From: Pedobacter paludis
Lineage (GTDB): Bacteria > Bacteroidota > Bacteroidia > Sphingobacteriales > Sphingobacteriaceae
NCBI RefSeq assembly: GCF_003173575.1
Contig: NZ_QGNY01000003.1
Coordinates: 248,001 to 312,000 of the forward strand
Direction: 5' to 3'
Length of the DNA stretch: 64,000 nucleotides
The notes beneath the pieces are model-generated. The model worked only from the letters and a program-made list of their open reading frames with translations, did no database searches and was not told the origin of the DNA. This document shows positions 44,535 to 52,526 of the stretch, piece after piece. Both the position numbers and the translations under genes were made by a program. Each line of letters begins with the position of its first letter. Position 1 is the first letter of the stretch.

Positions 44535-44753
44535 CCCTCTGATTAATCCCGACAAATCGGGACTCTAACCAACTGAGCTAAGAAGGAGTATTTATACTTT
44601 CAATTTTCTTTCTCTTTCCCTCTGATTAATCCCGACAAATCGGGACTCTAACCAGCTGAGCTAAGAAGGAGTATTTATACTTTCAATTTTCTTTCTCTTT
44701 CCCTCTGATTAATCCCGACAAATCGGGACTCTAACCAGCTGAGCTAAGAAGGA
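44535..44753 (-). pseudogene. Tandem array of three truncated tRNA-Asn units with hairpin in place of the anticodon
   Basis: Three units of exact 83-bp period: tRNA-like parts at 44535-44587, 44618-44670 and 44701-44753. Each is, on the minus strand, 25 nt identical (one base differs in the first) to the tRNA-Asn 5' part, then the hairpin TCCCGATTTGTCGGGA in place of ten bases holding the anticodon-stem strand and G34, then TTAATCAGAGGG. The T arm and 3' acceptor are absent. Each unit also carries the 30-bp leader found before the intact tRNA at 44428-44504. Loss of the 3' part fits a deletion between the two AGAGGG copies inside the tRNA gene. Confidence 0.85.
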
Positions 44754-44806
44754 ATATTTATTCTGGTTTAATATATTTTGCCAAAATCATCTGGCAATTG
44801 TGTCAT

Positions 44807-44837
44807 AAAAAAATCCCCACATTGCTGTGGGGATTTT
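44807..44837 (-). terminator. Terminator of tRNA-Asn at 44839-44912
   Basis: AAAATCCCCACA and TGTGGGGATTTT pair around TTGC, with a T-tract on the minus strand (seven bases). It begins directly at the 3' end of the tRNA. Confidence 0.88.
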
Positions 44838-44838
44838 G

Positions 44839-44912
44839 CTCCCTCTGCTGGGCTCGAACCAGCGACCCTCTGATTAACAGTCAGATGCTCTAACCAGCTG
44901 AGCTAAGAAGGA
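44839..44912 (-). tRNA. tRNA-Asn (GTT), CCA not encoded
   Basis: Identical in all 74 nt to the tRNA at 44431-44504, with the same acceptor, D, anticodon (loop CTGTTAA) and T arms. The three bases after the discriminator read CAA instead of CCA, so CCA must be added or repaired enzymatically. It is followed at once by a strong terminator. Confidence 0.93.
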
Positions 44913-45057
44913 GTACTGGTCGTTTCCTAAAACGAGGTTATTTGTGCTTTGCAGTACATATACCCTTGTTCGTTTTGGGAATGCAATATTAGGGCTTTTA
45001 AATTATTTATGCAATATTTGCAGTGAAAAATTTTCAAAAAAAAATAAATAAACATAT

Positions 45058-45978
45058 ATGAGCCTGATAATCATAGGTACTGTAGCTTTTGATGCTATTG
45101 AAACTCCATTCGGAAAAACGGATAAAATTGTTGGTGGCGCCGCAACTTACGCTAGTTTGGCTGCTTCTTACTTCTATAATAAAGCAAAAATTGTTGCAGT
45201 AGTTGGTGATGATTTTCAACAATCGGATATTGATACTTTTACCCAACACGGAATTGATACCGAAGGTTTGCAGATTAAACAAGGCGAAAAATCCTTTTTC
45301 TGGTCGGGAAAATACCACAACGACATGAACAGCCGCGATACTTTAATTACTGAATTAAATGTATTGGAAAACTTCGACCCAATTATTCCCGATAGCTATC
45401 AGGATTGCGAATACCTTATGTTGGGCAATTTAACTCCACAGGTACAACAAACGGTTATTAAACGCCTTAAAAACCGCCCTAAGCTAATCGTAATGGACAC
45501 CATGAACTTCTGGATGGACATTATGATGGACGATTTATTGGAAACCATTAAATTGGTTGATGTTTTAACCATTAACGATGCAGAGGCTCGCCAATTATCT
45601 GGAGAATATTCTTTAGTTAAAGCCGCCAAGAAAATTTTAACCATGGGGCCAAAATACCTAATCATTAAAAAAGGCGAGCACGGTGCTTTATTATTCCACG
45701 AAGATCAGATTTTCTCTGCTCCGGCATTGCCTTTGGCAGAAGTTTTTGATCCAACAGGCGCAGGCGATACTTTTGCCGGTGGGTTTATCGGTTACTTGGC
45801 CAAAGTTGGAACCGTCAACTTCAATAATATGAAAAACGCTATCATTTATGGTTCAGCACTAGCTTCTTTCTGTGTAGAGAAATTTGGAACAGAAAAATTA
45901 TTAAACCTAACCGATGATGAGGTTGCGGCTAGAATTCAGGAATTTGTAAGCTTAAGCGCTTTCACCATCGAACTTTAA
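45058..45978 (+). CDS. PfkB family carbohydrate/nucleoside kinase
   Basis: A 306-residue ribokinase-fold kinase. Signature 2 is perfect (DPTGAGDTFAGGF, ~231-243) with the catalytic Asp in GAGD; the N-terminal GGAATYASLAASYF resembles the substrate-lid region. YLIIKKGEHGALLF precedes the ATP-binding part. Adenosine, ribose or other sugars are possible substrates; sequence alone does not tell. Long relatives are strongly conserved in Bacteroidota, often as a single housekeeping-like gene. It is transcribed alone. Confidence 0.88.
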   Translation: MSLIIIGTVAFDAIETPFGKTDKIVGGAATYASLAASYFYNKAKIVAVVGDDFQQSDIDTFTQHGIDTEGLQIKQGEKSFFWSGKYHNDMNSRDTLITELNVLENFDPIIPDSYQDCEYLMLGNLTPQVQQTVIKRLKNRPKLIVMDTMNFWMDIMMDDLLETIKLVDVLTINDAEARQLSGEYSLVKAAKKILTMGPKYLIIKKGEHGALLFHEDQIFSAPALPLAEVFDPTGAGDTFAGGFIGYLAKVGTVNFNNMKNAIIYGSALASFCVEKFGTEKLLNLTDDEVAARIQEFVSLSAFTIEL

Positions 45979-46020
45979 TCCATCATCAAATAGAAGCTAA
46001 CCTCTATTAAATCATAAAAT

Positions 46021-46066
46021 TTGGCTACTGATTCACATTTAATTTAATCGTGAATCAGTGGCTATT
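46021..46066. terminator. Inverted repeat between PfkB kinase and cytochrome b5-like gene
   Basis: ACTGATTCAC (46027-46036) and GTGAATCAGT (46050-46059) form a 10-bp perfect stem, extended by imperfect GGCT/GGCT-type pairs. It lies between two convergent genes and may terminate both. Confidence 0.55.
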
Positions 46067-46295
46067 TTACTTTTCCAATCGGGGTAAATTTTTCAAAAAC
46101 TGCCTCAGTATGCGGTGCATCTGGCAATTCATCTGTTAAATCCTGCCCGGCCCAATGTTCGTAATGTTTACCATTTCGCCATAAGCGACTTTCGGTCATA
46201 TCGTAAATAAAACCTTTGTAGGCGACCCAAATCTGCGGTTTATCCTGTCCGTTTCTTAAAGCAAGTTGTTGTTTGGTATAAACCGGTAAATCCAT
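46062..46295 (-). CDS. Cytochrome b5-like heme/steroid-binding domain protein
   Basis: The ATG at 46295 (MDLPVYTKQQLALRNGQDKP) gives 77 residues, the size of a minimal cytochrome b5-like domain; the longer frame upstream runs into repeat-like DNA. IWVAYKGFIYDMTESRLWRN and HYEHWAGQDLTDELPDAPHT match the family, where the His of HYEHWAG and of DAPH are at the heme-contact positions. It is probably soluble and cytoplasmic. The partner protein is unknown. Confidence 0.8.
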   Translation of the reverse strand: MDLPVYTKQQLALRNGQDKPQIWVAYKGFIYDMTESRLWRNGKHYEHWAGQDLTDELPDAPHTEAVFEKFTPIGKVK

Positions 46296-46535
46296 TGGTA
46301 TTTTTTTTGAAGCGCAATGCCTGTGCAAAATAATAAATTTCATCCCGCTTTACGCTTTTACCGTTCAATCGTCGTTCCTCCTTATTGCAGGGTAGCGCTT
46401 CAATCGGGGCCAAAGGGCAAAAACTGCATTTCATTTTTGGGGTTGCAGGGTGCAAGACCCACAATTACCTAAACCTGATTGCAATGAAAAGCCCGCAAGC
46501 GAGGCACGAGTGCGGACTTGTAATGCAAAGCAGGA
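46296..46535. repeat. Putative dispersed intergenic repeat
   Basis: The ~240 bp upstream of the cytochrome b5-like gene have a different, GC-richer texture (CCCGCTTTACGCTTTTACCG, TTCCTCCTTATTGCAGGG, GCTTCAATCGGGGCCAAAGG) and no coding potential. I associate such text with multicopy intergenic repeats in Pedobacter-type genomes. Copy number cannot be tested here. Confidence 0.35.
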
Positions 46536-47273
46536 CTAAAAACCTCCAAGAACTCCTAACCTTTCCTTTTCAGAAACTAAAGAGCTTTCGCCTTGATTGC
46601 TTTTTTTACTTTTAAAAAATTCATATAAATAAACATTCATCAACAAAAGTCCCATTAAATAAAAATGATCTTCAAAAGGAATGGTTCCAACTCTAAAGCC
46701 TAAATTTTCTTGGTTATTGTAAATAACAACAGGTATTGCCGTTAAAAATCCATTAACAATATAGAAAGGAATTAGAGAAACCAAATAAGCCCTAAAAAAC
46801 TTGTACATAAATCTAAATTCTATGTTTACATATTCTATATAGGCCAAAACCAAAAATAAAAAACCGAAATTTATTAGCGTATACCACCTACTATAGCCGA
46901 AAAATAGAATTGCAATGCAAAGGCCTAAAAATAGATTGCTAATGGCCAAACTGTATTTCTGTAAAGTATTTGCAGGGAAATAGGCATTTAAACATTCATA
47001 GATAAAAATGCAGGCATAAGGAACTGTTAAAAAGAATAGAATTTCTTCTAAGGGCAAACCAAATAACTTAATACCAATGATATAATCAGAATTAAACGAC
47101 CAAACATTCAATTTTACAAAGAGTAAATCCCAGATCAGAAAAACAATTCCTGTAATTAAAATGGCTGGCAAAACAAATTTCCATTTACTAAAAAAATGAA
47201 CCTTTTTATCAAAAGATAAAATTAACGGAAAGAAAATTACGCCGATGTTTATGAGCAGGTAGGTGTAGTTCAT
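46536..47273 (-). CDS. Lycopene cyclase, CrtYcd-type fused two-domain membrane protein
   Basis: A 245-residue polytopic membrane protein consisting of two similar halves, each with the acidic motif of the heterodimeric/fused lycopene cyclase family: FGLPLEEILFFLTVPYA in the first half and GTIPFEDHFYLMGLLLMNVY in the second. It would cyclise the ends of lycopene to beta-carotene in the membrane. The ATG directly abuts the stop of the preceding hypothetical gene, implying coupling. crtI lies just beyond, on the opposite strand. Confidence 0.85.
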   Translation of the reverse strand: MNYTYLLINIGVIFFPLILSFDKKVHFFSKWKFVLPAILITGIVFLIWDLLFVKLNVWSFNSDYIIGIKLFGLPLEEILFFLTVPYACIFIYECLNAYFPANTLQKYSLAISNLFLGLCIAILFFGYSRWYTLINFGFLFLVLAYIEYVNIEFRFMYKFFRAYLVSLIPFYIVNGFLTAIPVVIYNNQENLGFRVGTIPFEDHFYLMGLLLMNVYLYEFFKSKKSNQGESSLVSEKERLGVLGGF

Positions 47274-47807
47274 TTAAATATATTTCTTAAAAATTTTAAT
47301 TTCGGCAGGCGTGCAACGTTTACTTTCAATCATAAACTTGGCTACATTTTTTATTAATTCAGCGTTGGCCACACCAAAGTTATTGCTTTGGTAATGCTTT
47401 ACAATCTCTTTCCTATCTAAAGTTAAATCTTTGCTAAAGCCCAAAAAACCAGGCGTAAAGTGTTCAATCGAAAAACGCATAAACCGGATTTCCATATTTT
47501 CTTTATCCAAATCGATTGCTTTCTGCATTGTTTTAAGCGAAAGCTTTACATACTTTATTTTATTATATGGATTCCAGGCATGCTTCGCTTTTAATGCTTC
47601 GAGCGTACCTGCGTAAGCTGTAATAAGGCCGTTTTTATTTTGGAGTTTATTCAATTTATTAGACAAAGAATCTGTAAGCTTCGGATCTTCTACGGCTTTG
47701 ACCAAATCGACCTTAAGATTGGCGATTTCTTTTGATGACAATTGAGCCCTAACCAATTGAAATCCCAGAACAAAGATTAAAAAAAATAGAAATTTAAGTT
47801 TAAGCAT
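47274..47807 (-). CDS. Secreted hypothetical protein upstream of lycopene cyclase
   Basis: The ATG at 47807 (MLKLKFLFFLIFVLGFQLVRAQ) begins a clear signal peptide; 177 residues. The mature part is helical and basic (LSSKEIANLKVDLVKAVEDP, KYVKLSLKTMQKAIDLDKEN), with an EIRFMRFSIEHFTPGFLGFS segment and a single Cys near the end. I do not recognise the family. Its stop touches the start codon of the lycopene cyclase gene, so it is co-transcribed with it and may be periplasmic. Confidence 0.7.
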   Translation of the reverse strand: MLKLKFLFFLIFVLGFQLVRAQLSSKEIANLKVDLVKAVEDPKLTDSLSNKLNKLQNKNGLITAYAGTLEALKAKHAWNPYNKIKYVKLSLKTMQKAIDLDKENMEIRFMRFSIEHFTPGFLGFSKDLTLDRKEIVKHYQSNNFGVANAELIKNVAKFMIESKRCTPAEIKIFKKYI

Positions 47808-48057
47808 GTGTGTGGCAAAGGTAAGAAAAGGGAATCGGTTTTTTTGGGACGCTTGTAAACGCTTTGGCAATGAATAAGGATTAAAAATCCTTAGCTCCAT
47901 TAAACGGATTGCAAATCCCGACTAACATTCATGGATTGCTGGTCGAGATTTGTCATCATGCTCGCTAAGCAGTCGATTTAATCTAACAAAACATTAAAAT
48001 CATTCTCAATGCACAAATACTTTAAACAAAATCCTCAAAAATCGCTTTATTTACACA

Positions 48058-49539
48058 ATGGATAAAAAACCTAAAATTACGGTTATTGGTGCTGGTTTTG
48101 CTGGTCTGTCTGCAGCCGCTCTTTTAGCAAAAGATGGTTTTGAAGTTACTGTTTTAGAAAAAAACGAAATGGCTGGTGGTCGTGCTAGAACATGGGAAAA
48201 AGATGGCTTTCTATTCGATATGGGACCAAGTTGGTACTGGATGCCAGATGTTTTTGAAAACTATTTTAAGTTATTTAATAGAACTACTTCAGACTTTTAC
48301 ATACTGAAAAGATTAAATCCATCATACCGTATATATTTTGGTAAAAACGACACTATTGATGTTCCGGCAACACTAGAAAATTTATACAAACTGTTTGAAG
48401 AACTCGAACCCGGGAGTACGAAAAATTTAGATTCATTTCTGGCCCAAGCCCAATACAAATATGATGTTGGCATGAACGAATATGTTTTCAAGCCTTCGCA
48501 CAGCGTAATGGAATATTTTGATCCCCGTTTAGCAGTAAGCGGTATAAAGCTTCAGCTTTTGGGAAACATGCGCAAGCATGTTTATAAACTTTTTAAAAAC
48601 GAGAAACTTAGAAAGCTTTTAGAATTTCCAGTTCTTTTTTTGGGGGCAACACCACAAAACACCCCGGCGTTGTATAGTTTAATGAATTATGCCGATTTAG
48701 TTTTGGGCACCTGGTATCCAATGGGCGGAATGCATAAAATTGTTTCGGCCATGCAAAAGATAGCTGAAGAACAAGGGGTAAAATTTATTTTTAACACAGA
48801 AGTAAAAAAAATAATCGTAAAAGAAGGTCTTGCTGAAGAAGTATCAACCAACAACGGAACTTATAAAACAGATTTTATTGTTGCCAATGCAGATTACCAC
48901 CATATAGATCAGAATCTTTTAGATAAACCTTACCGAAATTATTCTGCCAAATACTGGGATAGCAGAACAATGGCACCATCATGTTTATTGTTTTATATCG
49001 GCTTAAATAAAAAGCTAAATAATATACTTCATCATAATTTGTTTTTCGACGAAAACTTTGATGCGCATGCAGAAGAAATCTATACCAACCCAAAATGGCC
49101 ATCAAAACCTTTGTTTTATGCGTGTTGCCCTTCAATTACCGATGCGAGCGTTGCGCCAGAGGGTTGTGAGAATTTGTTTTTTTTGATCCCCATTGCTCCG
49201 GGACTGAAAGATAACGAAAGCGAACGCGAAAAATATTTCGATTTGCTGATAGACCGCTTCAAAGATTTAACCGGAAACGATATTAATGACGCTATTTTGT
49301 TTAAGAGAAGTTATGCGATGAACGATTTCGTTGAAGATTACCATGCTTTTAAGGGTAATGCCTATGGTTTAGCTAACACTTTGAAACAGACGGCCTTTCT
49401 TAAACCCAGTATGAAAAGCAAAGTAACAAATCTTTTATATACCGGGCAATTAACCGTTCCAGGCCCCGGCGTGCCCCCTGCAATCATATCGGGACAGGTG
49501 GTTGCAAAAGAAATAAAAAAAAAGTTAAAAAAAGCTTGA
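48058..49539 (+). CDS. crtI: Phytoene desaturase (CrtI family)
   Basis: A 493-residue FAD-dependent carotenoid desaturase. The N-terminal dinucleotide motif is VIGAGFAGLSAAALLAKDG with EKNEMAGGRA, then FDMGPSWYWMPDVFENYF. The C-terminal bacterial phytoene-desaturase signature region reads NLLYTGQLTVPGPGVPPAII followed by SGQVVAKEI. It converts phytoene to lycopene or related products at the membrane. It is divergent from the lycopene cyclase pair. Unusually, no crtB (phytoene synthase) follows. Confidence 0.92.
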   Translation: MDKKPKITVIGAGFAGLSAAALLAKDGFEVTVLEKNEMAGGRARTWEKDGFLFDMGPSWYWMPDVFENYFKLFNRTTSDFYILKRLNPSYRIYFGKNDTIDVPATLENLYKLFEELEPGSTKNLDSFLAQAQYKYDVGMNEYVFKPSHSVMEYFDPRLAVSGIKLQLLGNMRKHVYKLFKNEKLRKLLEFPVLFLGATPQNTPALYSLMNYADLVLGTWYPMGGMHKIVSAMQKIAEEQGVKFIFNTEVKKIIVKEGLAEEVSTNNGTYKTDFIVANADYHHIDQNLLDKPYRNYSAKYWDSRTMAPSCLLFYIGLNKKLNNILHHNLFFDENFDAHAEEIYTNPKWPSKPLFYACCPSITDASVAPEGCENLFFLIPIAPGLKDNESEREKYFDLLIDRFKDLTGNDINDAILFKRSYAMNDFVEDYHAFKGNAYGLANTLKQTAFLKPSMKSKVTNLLYTGQLTVPGPGVPPAIISGQVVAKEIKKKLKKA

Positions 49540-49572
49540 CAAAATTAAAATTTCGCTTATCTTTATAACCAC

Positions 49573-49736
49573 AAAACAAAAACACTGCAATTTTTACTTG
49601 AAACACATAATCAATCAAGGTTTGCATTTGTTTCGGAATTAGAGAGAAGGCGAATTGTTGAAATAAAACATAAGAATCAACTAACCAAATATATGATAAG
49701 CAAAAAGGCTCGGGAGTTCCCAAGCCTTTTGCTTTT
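49573..49736 (+). ncRNA. Possible small RNA downstream of crtI
   Basis: A promoter-like pair TTG (49536-49538) and TATCTTTA (49559-49566; one base from TAnnTTTG) is spaced by 20 bp, and a strong terminator ends ~165 nt downstream. The interval has no reading frame of note. It could be an independent small RNA, or only the 3' tail of crtI, since the promoter overlaps the crtI stop codon. Confidence 0.3.
49702..49736 (+). terminator. Terminator downstream of crtI
   Basis: AAAAAGGCTCGGGA and the facing CCCAAGCCTTTT pair with one bulge around GTT, followed by GCTTTTT. It is ~165 bp beyond the crtI stop. Confidence 0.8.
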
Positions 49737-49943
49737 TACAGCTTTTTTATCCCAGAAAATTCTAAACCATTTTAGCAGTCAATTTTATTGTAGGTGCTTA
49801 ACCACCTAATTAAATTAAAATAACCCCGATTGATCGGATGCTGATTCTTTACCGAGCAATCGGCCCTGGAAGCAATCGGCAAAAGGAAAAGCGGCACTAA
49901 AACCAACCTGAGAACCACAGACATTGCTCTTCAAAAAAATGAA
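49737..49943. other. Intergenic DNA with repeat-like text
   Basis: Together with the preceding ~200 bp this makes a 456-bp gap between crtI and the sigma factor gene. It contains CCGATTGATCGG (49826-49837), one of the CCGAT/ATCGG mini-palindromes, and GC-richer phrases such as ACCGAGCAATCGGCC and GGAAGCAATCGGC. No gene is supported; the usual place of crtB after crtI is empty. Confidence 0.5.
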
Positions 49944-49972
49944 ATAAAAAAGGCCCAGATAAATCTGAGCCT
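49944..49972 (-). terminator. Terminator of the sigma factor gene
   Basis: AGGCCCAGAT and the facing ATCTGAGCCT (49951-49972) pair with one mismatch; the minus strand then runs into a T-rich tract (49950-49944). It starts 24 bp after the sigma factor stop. Confidence 0.8.
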
Positions 49973-49995
49973 CTAGTTTTTCAATCGATGTGTTT

Positions 49996-50526
49996 TTATA
50001 CCATTTCTGCAATGGCAAGATCTTTAGAATATGTTTTAAGATATTTTTTAAGAATCCCTCTGGCTACGTGGATTCTAGTTTTTACTGTTCCGATTGGAAT
50101 TTGCAACATATCTGCAATTTCATGGTATTTATAACCTTCGAAATAACGGATAAATGGAACATAATATTCTTGAGGCAATTGTGCCAGTGCTTTATCGATA
50201 TCGCCCATTACAAATTTACTTTCAGCTTGGTTTTTAGTTGCGCTGTAAGAAAGATTTGCTGAAGAAATATCTTCGCTTTGTGTAATTAATGTATTTGTTT
50301 TAACTAAACGGCGATAGTTGTTAATGAACGTATTTTTCATGATGGTGAACAACCAGCCTTTTAAGTTTGTACCTTCTTTAAATTTATTATAGTAGGTAAT
50401 GGCTTTAAGCATTGTATCCTGAACAAGATCGTTTGCATCTTCTGCATCTTTTGTAAAGTTTAACGCGTAAGATCTAAGAGATACCGAGTGATGGTTAACA
50501 AGATGGTTGAATTCAAATTTTGTCAT
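49996..50526 (-). CDS. RNA polymerase sigma factor, ECF type (sigma-70 family)
   Basis: A 176-residue sigma factor with region 2 (FEFNHLVNHHSVSLRSYALN, DAEDANDLVQDTMLKAITYY, LKGWLFTIMKNTFINNYRRL) and region 4 (LPQEYYVPFIRYFEGYKYHE, IADMLQIPIGTVKTRIHVAR). Regions 1 and 3 are absent, as in ECF factors. No anti-sigma factor is adjacent. Relatives of this type near carotenoid genes in Bacteroidota suggest a link to stress or pigment control, but that is inference. Confidence 0.9.
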   Translation of the reverse strand: MTKFEFNHLVNHHSVSLRSYALNFTKDAEDANDLVQDTMLKAITYYNKFKEGTNLKGWLFTIMKNTFINNYRRLVKTNTLITQSEDISSANLSYSATKNQAESKFVMGDIDKALAQLPQEYYVPFIRYFEGYKYHEIADMLQIPIGTVKTRIHVARGILKKYLKTYSKDLAIAEMV

Positions 50527-50593
50527 GATGTTTAGCTTTAGGATAAGATTTAAAAAAACAAATGATTTGTTTTCATTTATACTAAAACATAAA

Positions 50594-50601
50594 CAAACTT
50601 A
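50594..50601 (-). promoter_or_regulatory. Candidate -7 element of the sigma factor gene
   Basis: On the minus strand 50601-50594 reads TAAGTTTG, a full match to TAnnTTTG, 67 bp before the start codon. The nearest TTG upstream (50629-50627) is 25 bp away, longer than usual, so the match is only suggestive. Confidence 0.35.
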
Positions 50602-50660
50602 GTACCAAAAAATAAATGCACCGTGCCAAAAGCGTAAAAGTACGCAGAAGCGTATTTTCG

Positions 50661-51677
50661 TCACAGAATATTTACTTCTCGCTCCAATGTGACTCCAAAA
50701 GTAGACTTAACACTGTCTATAATTTGTGCAGAAAAATTAAAAACCTCTGTGCCAGTTGCGTTTCCATGGTTAACTAAAACCAAAGCCTGATTTTTCCAAG
50801 TACCGGTTTCGCCCACAATTTTTCCTTTCCAGCCGCATTGCTCTATCAACCAACCTGCGGCGAGTTTTATTTTATCATCTGCCGTAGGATAATGCACCAC
50901 ATCGGGGTGTTTTGCTACAACATCTGCAAATTCGTGTTTCTCGATTACCGGATTTTTGAAAAAGCTGCCGGCGTTACCTATTGTAGATGGATCGGGAAGT
51001 TTACTCACTCTAATGTGCGATACTGCTACAGAAACATCTGCAATGTTTGGCGCTACTATACCTCTTTTTTGCAATTCTGTTTCTATTGCACCGTAAGAAG
51101 TATTAATTTCTGCCTCTGTAGCCAATTTAAATGTTACCGAAGTAATGATGTACTGCCCTTTTAACTCGCTTTTAAAAATGCTTTCTCTATACCCAAAATG
51201 GCAATCGGCAAAAGCAAAGGTTTTAATTATACCTGTTCTAATCTCAAAAGCTGTGCAACTTTCAAAAACATCTTTTAATTCTACACCATAAGCGCCAATA
51301 TTTTGAATTGGCGATGCCCCTACTGTACCGGGAATTAAGCTTAAATTTTCTACACCCGCAAAACCATGCGCTACACAATAATTTACAAAATCGTTCCAAA
51401 CTTCGCCAGCACCTGCAGTAACTAAAACTTTGTCTTCTTCAATTTTCGATTCGATGCCTTTAATACTCATTTTGATAACCAGACCATCAAAATTCTGAGT
51501 AAAAAGGATATTGCTCCCGCCACCAACAATTAATAGCTTTTGTTTGTGAGCCAAATCATTTTCGAAAAGCTTCGCTAAATCATCTTCATTAAAAATTTCG
51601 ACAAAAAATTTGGCCTTAACATCAATACCGAATGAGTTATAAGGTTTAAGCGAAATATTTTCTTGTATTTGAAGCAT
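50661..51677 (-). CDS. murB: UDP-N-acetylenolpyruvoylglucosamine reductase
   Basis: The ATG at 51677 gives 338 residues beginning MLQIQENISLKPYNSFGI. MurB reduces enolpyruvyl-UDP-GlcNAc to UDP-MurNAc with NADPH and FAD in peptidoglycan synthesis. Visible: the FAD-binding LLIVGGGSNILFTQNFDGLV, NLSLIPGTVGASPIQNIGAYG, FGYRESIFK, and the catalytic Ser in GNAGSFFKNPVI (~236). The extended type I (E. coli-like) form is indicated by length and by the YRxS loop. It is the only plainly essential gene in this section. Confidence 0.95.
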   Translation of the reverse strand: MLQIQENISLKPYNSFGIDVKAKFFVEIFNEDDLAKLFENDLAHKQKLLIVGGGSNILFTQNFDGLVIKMSIKGIESKIEEDKVLVTAGAGEVWNDFVNYCVAHGFAGVENLSLIPGTVGASPIQNIGAYGVELKDVFESCTAFEIRTGIIKTFAFADCHFGYRESIFKSELKGQYIITSVTFKLATEAEINTSYGAIETELQKRGIVAPNIADVSVAVSHIRVSKLPDPSTIGNAGSFFKNPVIEKHEFADVVAKHPDVVHYPTADDKIKLAAGWLIEQCGWKGKIVGETGTWKNQALVLVNHGNATGTEVFNFSAQIIDSVKSTFGVTLEREVNIL

Positions 51678-51698
51678 ATCTATTTTGTGTGGTGCGCA

Positions 51699-51706
51699 CA
51701 AAAGTA
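51699..51706 (-). promoter_or_regulatory. Candidate -7 element of murB
   Basis: On the minus strand 51706-51699 reads TACTTTTG, a full match to TAnnTTTG, 21 bp before the murB ATG. The nearest TTG upstream is only 15 bp away, so support for a -33 element is weak. Confidence 0.35.
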
Positions 51707-51842
51707 ATTATTTAGCCCGAGCAATGAAATTCGTTAATAAAAAGCCACAGATTTACAGATTAAAAACTTGCCAATGCGTTAAAATCACTGCCCTTACAAT
51801 CAAACAATTTATTTAAAGAAATTTAAACTAAGATATTTGCCA

Positions 51843-52475
51843 TTACTTAGAAAGTTCCAGCGAAAGTTTTTTGCCATCCTCTGAGTTTTTTAAACGTTCG
51901 CTTAAGGAATTATAAATTCTTAAAAAATCATCATTACTTAAATCTTTAAATCGAATCATACCACTAAACTTCCACATTCTATTGAGCGCCATAAGAAAGG
52001 AAACACTAATCGATGCATCAGGATTTCGTTTAAAGAACCCCTCGTAATCTTTCGAAATAATAGTGGCCTGCATATCGTCTCGCTGTTTATTCAAATCACC
52101 CCCGATTACAACTGCATTCTTTATATTTTCCTCATCATCAATTTCTATAGTAAAATTTTCGATCCCAACTGGCCGAGTATAATCGATAAACGGTGGCACT
52201 GCTCTCAAAGCTTTTACACTTTCATAGCTAACAGATTGGCTCGCACCTAAATAAATTACACCTCCTTCAGATAGTTTGTTGCTTCGTTTAACTTCTGCTT
52301 CAAAATTAAATTCATGATTAACAATAGGACAAACTTTTGTGCTGGAATCTGCATAGCTATATAAAAATGCATACTTATTGTATCCTTGATTTTTAATATG
52401 GCCTTTAATAGTATACGTTTGAGCTGATGCGGATGTGGCAATAAATAGGGCAAAATAAAACCAGAAATTTTTCAT
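51843..52475 (-). CDS. Secreted DUF4369-like protein
   Basis: A 210-residue protein with a signal peptide (MKNFWFYFALFIATSASAQ). The mature N-terminus YTIKGHIKNQGYNKYAFLYS and the later EFNFEAEVKRSNKLSEG and IENFTIEIDDEENIKNAVVI resemble DUF4369, a beta domain usually found before a thioredoxin domain in Bacteroidota periplasmic proteins. No thioredoxin domain or CxxC follows here; the C-terminus is a helical stretch ending KKLSLELSK. The function is unknown, and the protein might be a truncated relative of that family. Confidence 0.7.
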   Translation of the reverse strand: MKNFWFYFALFIATSASAQTYTIKGHIKNQGYNKYAFLYSYADSSTKVCPIVNHEFNFEAEVKRSNKLSEGGVIYLGASQSVSYESVKALRAVPPFIDYTRPVGIENFTIEIDDEENIKNAVVIGGDLNKQRDDMQATIISKDYEGFFKRNPDASISVSFLMALNRMWKFSGMIRFKDLSNDDFLRIYNSLSERLKNSEDGKKLSLELSK

Positions 52476-52526
52476 AAAGTTTTGAATTGATTGTTAGCTG
52501 TTTAATAAAACTAACTAATTAGTTTT

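Noticed and set aside
44535..44753. 83-bp direct repeats resembling a short CRISPR array
   Set aside because: The units are fully identical tandem copies without unique spacers, derive from tRNA-Asn sequence, and no cas genes are near.
49815..50018. 67-codon minus-strand frame between crtI and the sigma factor
   Set aside because: It overlaps the sigma factor terminator and repeat-like text and has no domain.
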